Assembly: GCA_900546075.1 (NCBI GenBank)
Contig: URBH01000008.1
Span: 1-52,662, forward strand
Direction of reading: 5' to 3'
DNA length: 52,662 bases
Source: an uncultured Eubacteriales bacterium
Lineage (GTDB): Bacteria > Bacillota > Clostridia > Oscillospirales > Oscillospiraceae
Shown here: positions 32,819-40,864 of the stretch, piece after piece
Position numbering within the stretch: position 1 is the first letter of the stretch
How the letters are laid out: each line of letters begins with the position of its first letter
Notes under the pieces: model-generated
What the model was told of the DNA's origin: nothing
The model's input: the letters and a program-made list of their open reading frames with translations, nothing else
Database searches by the model: none
Made by a program: the position numbers and the translations under genes

Positions 32819-32891
32819 TGTACATTCCTCCCTTGTTACTTTTCTATAGTTTACCTCTGCAAGGAAAGAATGTCAAGAAAGGAATTTTCGC

Positions 32892-34355
32892 CTACAGAAT
32901 CAAACAGATCAGCCCCGTCGCGCCCTCGTTGACGATTCTCGTCAGTGTCCCCCGGAACTTGCCTCTGACCTCCTCCGGCATTCCCAGCAGCTTCGTGGTC
33001 AGCCCCTCTTGAATCAGGTCGTACACGGATTTCCCGAAAATGTTGCTCTGCCACAGCTTTTCCGGGTCTTCGCCCATGAGGGAATTGACCAGATCCTGGG
33101 ATTGCTTTTCGTCCCCCACCATGGGGTTGATCTCCGTGTCGATATCCACCCGCACCATGTGAATGGAGGGCGCCCCCGCCTTCAGCTTCACGCCGTAAGC
33201 GCCGCCCTTGCGGATGATCTCCGGCGTTTCCAGCTTCATTTCCTCCGCCGCGGGCATCACCACGCCGTAACCCGTCGCCCGGACGGCGGAAAGGGCGTCG
33301 GAAATCTTATCGTATTCCTGCTTGACCTGAGACAGCTCGGTGAGCAGCTGCAACAGCTGGGCGTCGCTGCGGATGGGCATTCCCGCCCGGGCGCTGAGGA
33401 TTTCATAGAACAGCGCCTCCGGGAACACGATGGCGCAGATCACGCTGCCGCTGCCCAAATCCACACTGCGCAGGCTGTAGTCCTGCACCTGGAGCAGCTC
33501 CCGCAGTCCGGCCAGCACCCCTTCCGCCTGACCCAAGGTGTGTATCTCCTCCGCCATTTCCAGCAGCGCCTGATACAGCGCCGCCTTCACGGGATGCTCC
33601 GGCTCCAGCGCGTCCATCCACCGGGGGAGATGTACCCGCAGCTCGCTCATGGGGAAGGTGTACAGCAGCGCCTTCATAAGCTTTCCGATGCCCTCGGCGT
33701 CCAGCGACTGACAGTCCGCCACGATGGGCTCCAGACCGAAGGTGCTTTGCAGATACGCCTTCACTTCCCCCGCCGCCTCCCCCGCCGGGTTGCGGGAGTT
33801 GACGATCACCAGGAAGGGCTTCCCCGTTTTCTGCATGTCGGTGATGGCGCGCTTTTCCGCCTGTACGTAATCCTCCCGGGGAATTTCCGTAATGGTTCCG
33901 TCGGTAGTCACCACAATGCCGATGGAGCAATGCCCCTCCATGACCTTTTTCGTCCCCAGCTCCGCCGCTTCCGTCATGGGAATCTCATGGTCGTACCAGG
34001 GGGTGGTCACCATCCGGGGTGCGCCGTCCTCCTCCGCGCCCACTGCGCCGTCCACCATGTATCCCACGGAGTCGATCAGCCGCACCCGCAGCTTTGTGAC
34101 CCCGTCCGGGGAAATCTCCACCGCCTCCTCGGGGACAAACTTCGGCTCCGAGGTCATGATGGTCTTCCCGGAGCCGCTCTGGGGCAGCTCATCCCTGGCG
34201 CGTTCCTTGCGATAGGGGTCGGAGATGCCGGGAATCACCAGCTCCTCCATAATCCGTTTGATGAGGGTCGATTTTCCGGTACGCACCGGCCCGACCACGC
34301 CCACATAAATATTGCCGCCGGTTCTGGCAGCAATGTCCGCATAAATTTGATCCAT
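32892..34355 (-). CDS. spoIVA: Stage IV sporulation protein A (spore coat ATPase)
   Basis: SpoIVA hydrolyses ATP to polymerise on the forespore surface and forms the base layer of the coat. The 487-residue protein has Walker A GPVRTGKST (22-30), the TRAFAC-type switch LIDSVGYMVDGAVGAEEDGAPRMV, the middle domain, and a conserved C-terminal region ending EGATGLICLIL that binds the membrane-associated anchor. Length equals Bacillus and Clostridium orthologues. AAGGAGGCTGGCT precedes the ATG. A CATACCAT resembling a sigma-E -10 lies about 50 bases upstream, with only a poor -35. The SipL-like protein at 0.2-1.7 kb is its likely partner. Confidence 0.96.
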   Translation of the reverse strand: MDQIYADIAARTGGNIYVGVVGPVRTGKSTLIKRIMEELVIPGISDPYRKERARDELPQSGSGKTIMTSEPKFVPEEAVEISPDGVTKLRVRLIDSVGYMVDGAVGAEEDGAPRMVTTPWYDHEIPMTEAAELGTKKVMEGHCSIGIVVTTDGTITEIPREDYVQAEKRAITDMQKTGKPFLVIVNSRNPAGEAAGEVKAYLQSTFGLEPIVADCQSLDAEGIGKLMKALLYTFPMSELRVHLPRWMDALEPEHPVKAALYQALLEMAEEIHTLGQAEGVLAGLRELLQVQDYSLRSVDLGSGSVICAIVFPEALFYEILSARAGMPIRSDAQLLQLLTELSQVKQEYDKISDALSAVRATGYGVVMPAAEEMKLETPEIIRKGGAYGVKLKAGAPSIHMVRVDIDTEINPMVGDEKQSQDLVNSLMGEDPEKLWQSNIFGKSVYDLIQEGLTTKLLGMPEEVRGKFRGTLTRIVNEGATGLICLIL

Positions 34356-34517
34356 AGCCAGCCTCCTTCTCGGCAGGAGAAAGGCTCCTGCGCTTGGTTA
34401 GTGCATGGTATGTCCCCGGCGGAGGGTTTAGAACCGGGCTTTGGACGATTGCTCTCCCCCATGCGGATATGCCGCGTTTTTCATAGGACAAATACCGGGA
34501 TTTTATGAAAAAACCAT

Positions 34518-34546
34518 TTGACAAATGACGCAAAAGCCTATATAAT
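34518..34546 (+). promoter_or_regulatory. Perfect consensus SigA promoter of DUF177-rpmF
   Basis: TTGACA (34518-34523), 17-bp spacer, TATAAT (34541-34546): both hexamers and spacing are ideal, as expected for a ribosomal protein operon. Confidence 0.95.
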
Positions 34547-34578
34547 ATCTAGGCACGACTGTGAGAAGGGGGAAAAGT

Positions 34579-35079
34579 ATGCTGCTGGGGCTTTCTAAAA
34601 TCATTGATTGTCCGGGCGCGTCGGTTTCCTTTTCCACAAGCGTTGACCTGAGTGATCTTTGTTACGGTGTCAGCTACCCTGTGTCCGAGCCGGTTGCGGC
34701 GGAAGGCACGGTGCGGAACACCGCGGGCGTCCTCGTGATGACCGGTGCAATTTCCACCTGCATCCACGGCACCTGCGACCGCTGCGCCAGAGACTTTGAC
34801 CGGGAAGTCCGCTTCCCCATCGATGTGGTTCTGGTGACGGAATTGGCCGACGAAGAGAACGAAGACGAGTGGGTATTCCCTCTGGAGGGAGACAGCGCCG
34901 ATCTGGACGACATTGTGCGGACGGTTTTCGTCCTGAGTCTGGATTCCAAGCTGCTGTGCAGGGAGGACTGCAAGGGCATTTGCCAGCGCTGCGGCAAAAA
35001 CCTGAACGACGGCCCCTGCAATTGCCAGAAGGAGCTGGATCCCCGATTTGCTGCTTTGAAGCAGCTTCTTGAGAAGTAA
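34579..35079 (+). CDS. DUF177 (YceD) family protein
   Basis: The 166-residue protein has the DUF177 pattern with CIHGTCDRCARDFDREVRFPIDVVLV, then DDIVRTVFVLSLDSKLLCREDCKGICQRCGKNLNDGPC, a four-Cys zinc-like cluster, and a final helix. YceD proteins are encoded next to rpmF in most bacteria and are linked to 23S rRNA or L32 assembly. The start at 34579 follows GAAGGGGGAAAAGT. It is transcribed with rpmF 48 bases downstream. Confidence 0.92.
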   Translation: MLLGLSKIIDCPGASVSFSTSVDLSDLCYGVSYPVSEPVAAEGTVRNTAGVLVMTGAISTCIHGTCDRCARDFDREVRFPIDVVLVTELADEENEDEWVFPLEGDSADLDDIVRTVFVLSLDSKLLCREDCKGICQRCGKNLNDGPCNCQKELDPRFAALKQLLEK

Positions 35080-35127
35080 GTCCAAAATGAATGCTGTAAA
35101 AAGCAGTTTGACCAAGGAGGTGTCACC

Positions 35128-35313
35128 ATGGCTGTTCCTAAGTGTAAAGTGTCCAAGGCCCGCCGCGATAAGCGCCGTGGCTCCAACTGGAAGCTGTCCG
35201 CTCCCAGCGTAGCGGTTTGCCCCAAGTGCGGCGAGCCCGTCATGCCCCACAGAGCCTGCAAGGCTTGCGGTACCTACAATGGCCGTCAGGTCGTGGCTGT
35301 CGAGGCTGAGTAA
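35128..35313 (+). CDS. rpmF: 50S ribosomal protein L32
   Basis: The 61-residue basic protein MAVPKCKVSKARRDKRRG has the four zinc-ligand cysteines CPKC and CKAC of the zinc-binding L32 paralog. AAGGAGGTGTCACC before the ATG is near-ideal. It is followed by a strong terminator. Confidence 0.98.
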   Translation: MAVPKCKVSKARRDKRRGSNWKLSAPSVAVCPKCGEPVMPHRACKACGTYNGRQVVAVEAE

Positions 35314-35331
35314 GCTAACAAGCGGAAAGCA

Positions 35332-35361
35332 GAGGAAGGTGCGTCGCGCCTTCCTCTTTTT
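35332..35361 (+). terminator. Terminator of DUF177-rpmF
   Basis: GAGGAAGG (35332-35339) pairs with CCTTCCTC (35349-35356) plus inner GCG/CGC, followed by TTTTT. Confidence 0.92.
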
Positions 35362-35375
35362 CCATGTCTTTTTGA

Positions 35376-35537
35376 GGGAAACTCTGATGAAATCGCCTTC
35401 GGCTGACAGCGGATCTTTTCCCCCAGCTGTGCGGTTTCAAAAGCGGGAAATACACAAAGTATTCCTCCGCTTTTGAAACCTTCATCTGGTGAAAAATCTC
35501 TCGCTGTCAGCTCTCGTCGATTTCATCAGAGCTTCCC
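35376..35537. repeat. 162-bp nested palindromic element (MITE-like)
   Basis: Terminal inverted repeats of 20 bp differ at one base (GGGAAACTCTGATGAAATCG left; GGGAAGCTCTGATGAAATCG read inward from the right). Inside are a second inverted pair (GCTGACAGC 35402-35410 with GCTGTCAGC 35503-35511) and a third (GGTTTCAAAAGCGG 35433-35446 with CCGCTTTTGAAACC 35467-35480). The three nested stems would fold into one long cruciform. No ORF is present. A 54-bp relative is at 7110-7163. It occupies most of the 350-base gap between rpmF and der. Confidence 0.8.
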
Positions 35538-35596
35538 TAGAAAGTAATATTCACCAAAAGTGCTCTGTTAAATTTGTATGAATCCCCTTTTTTGCA

Positions 35597-35625
35597 TTGC
35601 TTTTGCTGGGAAGATGTGTCATAAT
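35597..35625 (+). promoter_or_regulatory. Promoter of der-plsY-gpsA
   Basis: TTGCTT (35597-35602), 17-bp spacer, CATAAT (35620-35625). Confidence 0.65.
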
Positions 35626-35663
35626 AAGTAAGTTAATCGGTCACATGGAAAGGAAGTGTTACC

Positions 35664-36998
35664 ATGGCAAAACCTCTGGTCGCCATCGTCGGGCGACCCA
35701 ATGTGGGCAAATCCATGCTTTTCAATAAACTCACAGGGCAGCGCACCTCCATTGTGGAGGACACCCCCGGCGTCACCCGGGACAGGATTTACGGCAGCTG
35801 CGAATGGTGCGGGCGCACCTTCTCCCTGGTGGATACCGGTGGCATCGAGCCGGGTACGGACAGCGAAATGCTCAAATTCATGCGCCGTCAGGCGGAGATC
35901 GGCATTGAGCTGGCCGACGCCATTATCATGGTGGTGGATGTGCATTCCGGCGTCACCGCCGCCGATCAGGACGTGGCCACCATGCTGAGGAAGTCCGGCA
36001 AGCCCATTGCGCTCGCCGTGAACAAGTGCGACTCCGTCGGCCCCGTGAATCCCGATGTGTACGAGTTTTATAGTCTCGGCATCGGCGACCTGTTTGAGAC
36101 CTCCGCCATCCACGGCCACGGCACCGGCGATCTGCTGGACTGGGTTCTGGAAAACATCCCGGAGGATTCCGGCGAGGAGGAGGACAGCGACGTCATTAAA
36201 GTCGCCATCGTTGGCAAGCCCAACGTGGGCAAGTCCAGCCTGTTAAACCGGATTCTCGGCGAGGAGCGGGTCATCGTCTCCGACGTGGCCGGCACCACCC
36301 GGGACGCCATCGACTCCTATTTTGAAAACGAAACCGGGAAATACTGCTTCATCGACACCGCCGGTATGCGCCGGAAAAGCAAGGTGGACGACGCCATCGA
36401 AAAATACTCCAACATGCGCTCCATCAGCGCCATCGACCGGGCGGACGTGTGCCTGATCCTCATCGACGCCAACGACGGCGTCACCGAGCAGGACACCAAG
36501 ATCGCCGGTCTTGTCCACGAGGCGGGCAAAGCCGCCGTCATCGTGGTCAACAAGTGGGACGCGGTGGAGAACAAGGAAACCAACACCATGCGGGACATGG
36601 AGACAAAGGTTCGTCAGGGCTTAAGCTACATGCTCTACGCCCCGGTGCTGTTCCTCTCCGCCCTTACCGGGCAGCGGGTGGACAGGCTCTTCCAGGTCAT
36701 TCAGGACGTTCACGCCCAGAATACCAGCCGCATCACCACCGGCGCGCTGAACAGCGTCCTGGCCGACGCCACCGCCCGGGTGCAGCCGCCTACGGATAAG
36801 GGCCGCCGCCTGAAGATTTTCTACATGACCCAGGCCAGCACCAAGCCGCCCCATTTCGTCATTTTCTGCAACGACGCCCGGCTGTTCCACTTCTCCTATC
36901 AGCGCTATCTGGAAAACCAGATCCGGGAGGTCTTCGGTCTGAACGGCACCCCCATCCGCATCACCATCCGGCAGCGGGGCGACAAGGAGGACGAATGA
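35664..36998 (+). CDS. der: Ribosome assembly GTPase Der (EngA)
   Basis: This double GTPase is needed for 50S maturation. The 444-residue protein has two G domains: G1 GRPNVGKS at 10-17 with DTPGVTRDR and NKCD, and G1 GKPNVGKS near 184 with DVAGTTRDAIDS, DTAGMRRKSKV and NKWD. A C-terminal KH-like domain follows (KIFYMTQASTKPPHFVIFCND). AAAGGAAGTGTTACC precedes the ATG. The stop overlaps the plsY start. Confidence 0.97.
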   Translation: MAKPLVAIVGRPNVGKSMLFNKLTGQRTSIVEDTPGVTRDRIYGSCEWCGRTFSLVDTGGIEPGTDSEMLKFMRRQAEIGIELADAIIMVVDVHSGVTAADQDVATMLRKSGKPIALAVNKCDSVGPVNPDVYEFYSLGIGDLFETSAIHGHGTGDLLDWVLENIPEDSGEEEDSDVIKVAIVGKPNVGKSSLLNRILGEERVIVSDVAGTTRDAIDSYFENETGKYCFIDTAGMRRKSKVDDAIEKYSNMRSISAIDRADVCLILIDANDGVTEQDTKIAGLVHEAGKAAVIVVNKWDAVENKETNTMRDMETKVRQGLSYMLYAPVLFLSALTGQRVDRLFQVIQDVHAQNTSRITTGALNSVLADATARVQPPTDKGRRLKIFYMTQASTKPPHFVIFCNDARLFHFSYQRYLENQIREVFGLNGTPIRITIRQRGDKEDE

Positions 36999-37621
36999 TG
37001 CTCCAGAGAATTCTTATTACCGCCCTTGTCTCCTATTTTCTCGGCAACCATAACGGTGCCATCTGCGTCAGCGCCATGCTTCACGACGACGTGCGCAGCC
37101 ATGGCAGCGGCAACGCGGGGCTGACCAACTTCATCCGCAGCTACGGCGCGGGACGCTCCGCGATGGTCATTGCCATTGACGTCGGCAAAGCCGTCCTCGC
37201 CTGTCTGCTGGGCGCTCTTGTGTTCGAGCCTTACGGTCTGCGTCTGGAGGGGATGACCCTCGCAGGTGTCTGTGTAATGCTGGGGCATGATTTCCCCGCC
37301 TTACAGGGCTTCCGGGGCGGCAAGGGCATTTTAAGCGGCTGGTTCATCGCATGGACGATCGACTGGCGCATCGGGCTGCTCATCGGCGTTGTTTTCTTCG
37401 TGACTTATCTGATTACGAAGTACGTCTCTCTTGGCAGCGTGCTGGCCTCCATTACCTTTGCCGTGGGCTTTGTCGTCTTTCAGCATGACCACGTGTACGT
37501 TATGGCCGGGGGTATTTTCATGGGCGCGCTGTGCGTCTTCATGCACCGGGCAAACATCCTCCGCCTGATTCGGGGCGAGGAACGGAAAACCAATCTCTTT
37601 GGGAAAGGAATCAAATCATGA
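36995..37621 (+). CDS. plsY: Glycerol-3-phosphate acyltransferase PlsY
   Basis: PlsY transfers an acyl group from acyl-phosphate to glycerol-3-phosphate to make lysophosphatidate. The 208-residue membrane protein has the motifs HGSGNAGLTNFIRSYG (phosphate loop), GHDFPALQGFRGGKG and a charged C terminus, with five or so hydrophobic segments. Start is ATGATG overlapping the der stop. The stop overlaps gpsA, so synthesis of glycerol-3-phosphate and its acylation are coupled. Confidence 0.95.
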   Translation: MMLQRILITALVSYFLGNHNGAICVSAMLHDDVRSHGSGNAGLTNFIRSYGAGRSAMVIAIDVGKAVLACLLGALVFEPYGLRLEGMTLAGVCVMLGHDFPALQGFRGGKGILSGWFIAWTIDWRIGLLIGVVFFVTYLITKYVSLGSVLASITFAVGFVVFQHDHVYVMAGGIFMGALCVFMHRANILRLIRGEERKTNLFGKGIKS

Positions 37622-38616
37622 AAGCAGCAGTTGTTGGCAGCGGCGCCTGGGGTACCGCTCTGGCCGTCCGTCTGTGCAAAAACGGTCACGACGTGACCAT
37701 GTGGACGTACGAAAAGGACAAGATTCCGGAAATGCTGGAAACCCATCACAATCCCCGCCTTCCCGCGGCGGTATTGCCGGAAGCCTTAAAAATCAGCGGC
37801 GATTACGATTGCGTCAGGGGCTGCAAGCTGGTGGTCATGGCAAGCCCCTCCTTCCCTCTGCGCGCCGTCAGCCGGGGCGTGGCGCCTTACATTGACGGTG
37901 ACGCCGTGGTGGTCTCCGTCACCAAGGGCTTGGAGCAGAACACCCACATGCGCATGAGCCAGGTGGTCGCCCAGGAGACCGGCAAGAACGTCGTCGCCCT
38001 CACCGGCCCCAGCCACGCCGAGGAGGTCTGCATCAATCTTCCCACCGGCTTACTCGCGGCCAGCACCAATCAGGCGCTGGCGGAATTTGTGCAGGACGCC
38101 TTTATGGCAGATACCCTCCGGGTGTACACCAGCCCCGACCCCGTGGGCGCGGAGCTGGGCGCGGCGCTGAAAAACGTCATTGCCCTGTGCGCCGGTATCA
38201 CCGACGGTCTGGGCTTCGGGGACAACGCCAAGGCCATGCTCATGACCCGTGGCCTGACGGAGACAGCCCGTCTGGGCGTGGCGCTGGGTGCGAAAAAGGA
38301 AACCTTCGCTGGGCTTGCCGGTGTGGGCGACCTGATCGTCACCTGCACCTCCATGCACTCCCGCAACCGTCGGGCTGGCATCCTCATCGGTCAGGGTAAG
38401 GATCCCCAGACCGCCATGAAGGAGGTCGGCGCGGTGGTGGAGGGCTATTATGCCGCCAAATCCGCCTATGAGCTGGGCAAGGCAAAGGGCATTGATATGC
38501 CCATCACCGACGCCGCCTACAAGGTGCTTTACGAGGGTGCAGACGTAAAAGACGCCGTTCAGGCGCTTCTCTCCCGCCAGCGCAAATCCGAATCCGAGGA
38601 CGCGGGCTGGCAATAA
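37618..38616 (+). CDS. gpsA: Glycerol-3-phosphate dehydrogenase [NAD(P)+]
   Basis: The enzyme reduces dihydroxyacetone phosphate to sn-glycerol-3-phosphate, the substrate of PlsY encoded just upstream. The 332-residue protein has the N-terminal Rossmann motif VVGSGAWGTALA, SVTKGLEQNTHMRMSQV, ALTGPSHAEEV, ALKNVIALCAGITDGLGFGDNAKA (catalytic Lys) and GLAGVGDLIVTCTSMHSRNRRAG. GGGAAAGGAATCAAATC precedes ATG, which overlaps the plsY stop by 4 bases. Its terminator appears to have been split by the downstream AT-rich insertion. Confidence 0.97.
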   Translation: MKAAVVGSGAWGTALAVRLCKNGHDVTMWTYEKDKIPEMLETHHNPRLPAAVLPEALKISGDYDCVRGCKLVVMASPSFPLRAVSRGVAPYIDGDAVVVSVTKGLEQNTHMRMSQVVAQETGKNVVALTGPSHAEEVCINLPTGLLAASTNQALAEFVQDAFMADTLRVYTSPDPVGAELGAALKNVIALCAGITDGLGFGDNAKAMLMTRGLTETARLGVALGAKKETFAGLAGVGDLIVTCTSMHSRNRRAGILIGQGKDPQTAMKEVGAVVEGYYAAKSAYELGKAKGIDMPITDAAYKVLYEGADVKDAVQALLSRQRKSESEDAGWQ

Positions 38617-38671
38617 CTTCATACGGAAAATGGCATCCCGGGCGGGCAATGTCACTAAGGAGTACGAATAT

Positions 38672-38830
38672 ATGAGAAAAGCAGCTATTTCTTCCATTAT
38701 TGCTATTATCTTAGGATACCTTGGCACTGTATTTGGAGCCGAAATAATGAATTGGCCTCAGCTTGGTTCAATTCTTGCAATTGTTGTAATGGGGTCTGCA
38801 ATCATTACCTCTTTGGAAAAGGGCAAATAA
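38672..38830 (+). CDS. Small membrane protein (52 aa), unrecognised
   Basis: The ORF begins MRKAAISSIIAIILGYLGTV after AAGGAGTACGAATAT (good SD, 9-base spacing). It has two hydrophobic segments (4-20 and 30-46) and a charged end (SLEKGK). Base composition is AT-rich like the island it lies in. I recognise no family; it may be cargo of the island. Confidence 0.65.
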   Translation: MRKAAISSIIAIILGYLGTVFGAEIMNWPQLGSILAIVVMGSAIITSLEKGK

Positions 38831-38982
38831 TTGCTTGGCAACATCCTGTTTAAATTTATTCTCTTGGAGTCTGTTTTTAGAGAAATTAAAATATGTTACA
38901 GGTTTTTCCCACAGGGTAAAGATATGTGTGACATGTTGCTTTTGTTAAAAAAGCGGAGATTCGTACAAAAGGTGGAAATGGT

Positions 38983-39723
38983 ATGATGGATAAATATAAA
39001 ATACTTAATCGGGATGCTATTAAGTATATTGCTATGTTTTTAATGTTGTTGAATCATATATCAACGATTTTTATGAAGTCAGGAAAATTATGGTCAGAGC
39101 TTTTTATAGATTTGGGATATTTTACAGCAATTGTAATGTGTTACTTTCTTGTTGAAGGATATCAATATACGCATTCAAAAAAGAACTATGCAATCAGATT
39201 GTTAATTTTTGCTTTGATCTCTGAATTTCCATATTGTTTTGCTTTTACGGAAAGTGGAATATTGGAATTTCAAGGACTTAATATGCTATTTACCCTATTA
39301 ATTTGTTTTTGTATTCTGACTGTAGTTGAAAAAGTGTCAAATATAGTTTTAAAAATCATCTGTGTGCTAGGGTTGATTCTGCTCTCTCTGATTTCGGACT
39401 GGGCATTATTAGCACCTATATTTACATTGTTATTTATTTGGAGTCGTAATTCAGAAATTAAAATCAAATATGCATTTGCTGTTTCAATGTTGTTATTTGG
39501 AACTTTCAATTTCTTAGGCGGTATTGGAAGATTTTCTATAAAAACAAATATAATTTATGCAATAGGAAGTATGTTGGGTATTGCACTTGCCGGAATTGCA
39601 ATCATATATTTTTATAATGGCAAACGAATGAATAAAGGAAAGAAATTCTCTAAGTGGTTCTTTTATTTCTTCTATCCTGTACACCTATTTATATTAGGAT
39701 TGATCAGAGTTTGTTTTTTCTGA
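38983..39723 (+). CDS. TraX family membrane protein
   Basis: The 246-residue protein has about eight hydrophobic segments. The N-terminal NRDAIKYIAMFLMLLNHIS, VEGYQYTHSKKNYAIRLLIFALISEFPY and the C-terminal FFYFFYPVHLFILGLIR are the conserved blocks of the TraX/acyltransferase-3-like family. TraX of F plasmid acetylates pilin; chromosomal homologues in Firmicutes are widespread and of unknown substrate. AGGTGGAAATGGT precedes ATG. Codon use is AT-rich, unlike the GC-rich flanks, consistent with recent acquisition. Confidence 0.88.
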   Translation: MMDKYKILNRDAIKYIAMFLMLLNHISTIFMKSGKLWSELFIDLGYFTAIVMCYFLVEGYQYTHSKKNYAIRLLIFALISEFPYCFAFTESGILEFQGLNMLFTLLICFCILTVVEKVSNIVLKIICVLGLILLSLISDWALLAPIFTLLFIWSRNSEIKIKYAFAVSMLLFGTFNFLGGIGRFSIKTNIIYAIGSMLGIALAGIAIIYFYNGKRMNKGKKFSKWFFYFFYPVHLFILGLIRVCFF

Positions 39724-39750
39724 TATTTTCAAAAGCTGACCGTTTTTCCC

Positions 39751-39812
39751 GGTAGTGTCAAGAGTTATGCGCAAAATTGTTGGTAGTGTCAAGAGATATG
39801 CGCAAAATTGTT
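39751..39812. repeat. Two tandem 31-bp repeats
   Basis: Copies at 39751-39781 and 39782-39812 differ at one base (position 16 of the unit, T or A). The unit starts GGTAGTGTCAAGAG and ends GCGCAAAATTGTT. The GTAGTGTCAAG start resembles the ends of some IS256-type elements as I recall them, so these may be footprints of insertion or excision. They lie at the right end of the AT-rich island. Confidence 0.75.
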
Positions 39813-39870
39813 TACGGCTCTGGTAGAAATCTATTACAGGGGGCGGCTTAACCGCCCTTTGAAATACGCC

Positions 39871-39898
39871 AAATGGCATCCCATCCGGGATGCCATTT
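39871..39898. terminator. Hairpin downstream of the RluA-family gene
   Basis: AAATGGCATCCC-ATCC-GGGATGCCATTT, a perfect 12-bp stem, starts at the stop codon of the minus-strand gene. It was probably once the shared terminator with gpsA. Confidence 0.8.
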
Positions 39899-40864
39899 TC
39901 ATATTTTCACATCGGGAAAATACTGCTCCGCGAAATCCACCTTTTCCACCCGGAAGGACTTGCCGTTGAGATAGGCCAGAGACCCGGCGTCCGTGGTGAA
40001 GGTGAAGGTCAGTTTGTAGGAATACAGCGCCTGATAGCTCCGGTCGAAGCGCTTGTCCAGCTTGCCGTACTTGCCGTCTCCCAGCAGGGGGTGTCCCGCG
40101 TGGGCGAACTGAGCGCGAATCTGATGCGTGCGGCCGGTGATCAGCTCGCACTCTACAAGTGAAAGTCCCGCCGCAGTTGCGAGGGTTTTGTAATTGGTCT
40201 GGCAGGTCTTGCTGCCGGGCTGGGGCGTGTCCGTGACGTACACCCGGTTTTTCTGGGCGTCCTTGAAGAGATACCCTTTCAGGCTCCCCTCTTTGGGTTT
40301 GGGACTCCCCTCCACAATGGCAAGGTACCGCTTATCGATCTCCCGATCCTTGATCTTCTGGTTCATCACCCGCAGGGCTTCCGCGGTCTTGGCGGCAATC
40401 ACAATGCCCCCGGTGTTCCGGTCAATGCGGTTGCACAGCGCCGGGGTAAAGGCGTTTTCCTCCCGGGGACGCCACTCCCGCTTCTGGTACAGGTAAGATT
40501 GGATGTGGTCGATCAGGGTGCGGCCATATTCCGCGCCGTCGTGGGGATGCACCGCAAGGCCAGGGCGCTTGTCCACAAGCAGAATGTTTTCGTCCTCGTA
40601 GACGATGTTCAGCTTGGGATTCGCCACGGTGAGATAGGCGTTGTCCTCCCGGGGCTTGTCGAAAAATTCGTCGTTGATATACAGCTGCAAGACATCGCCC
40701 TCTTGCAGCCGGGTGTCCCGGTCGATGCGCTTGCCGTTGCACTTGATGCGCTTGATGCGGATATATTTCTGCGCCAGGGATGCCGGAAGCAGCGGAACTG
40801 CCTTCGCAAGAAAGCGGTCTAGGCGCTGCCCCGCGTCATTCCGGCCGATGGTAAACTCTTTCAT
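39899..40864 (-). CDS. RluA/RluD family rRNA pseudouridine synthase
   Basis: The 321-residue enzyme converts uridine to pseudouridine in 23S rRNA; the exact site is not deducible. An N-terminal S4 domain (about 10-75) is followed by the catalytic domain with NRIDRNTGGIVIAAKT (catalytic Asp in the RxDRxTxG motif), YLAIVEG and LITGRTHQIRAQFAHAGHPLLGDGKYG. The start ATG overlaps the end of hprK by 4 bases. The catalytic motif has Asn-Arg in place of the usual His-Arg, common in Clostridia. Confidence 0.92.
   Translation of the reverse strand: MKEFTIGRNDAGQRLDRFLAKAVPLLPASLAQKYIRIKRIKCNGKRIDRDTRLQEGDVLQLYINDEFFDKPREDNAYLTVANPKLNIVYEDENILLVDKRPGLAVHPHDGAEYGRTLIDHIQSYLYQKREWRPREENAFTPALCNRIDRNTGGIVIAAKTAEALRVMNQKIKDREIDKRYLAIVEGSPKPKEGSLKGYLFKDAQKNRVYVTDTPQPGSKTCQTNYKTLATAAGLSLVECELITGRTHQIRAQFAHAGHPLLGDGKYGKLDKRFDRSYQALYSYKLTFTFTTDAGSLAYLNGKSFRVEKVDFAEQYFPDVKI

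Larger units (their letters stand above)
38627..39882. mobile_element. AT-rich island bounded by direct repeats of a terminator arm
   Basis: AAATGGCATCCC occurs at 38628-38639, right after gpsA, and again at 39871-39882, where it is the left arm of a complete hairpin next to the convergent RluA-family gene. Between them the DNA is strikingly AT-rich compared with both flanks, and it holds a small membrane ORF, a TraX-like gene and two tandem 31-bp repeats. The simplest reading is an insertion into the terminator that duplicated one arm. No integrase or transposase is present. Confidence 0.6.

Noticed and set aside
34356..34500. Sigma-E promoter for spoIVA
   Set aside because: CATACCAT is close to the -10 pattern, but no convincing -35 at proper spacing was found, so it is mentioned only in the gene entry.
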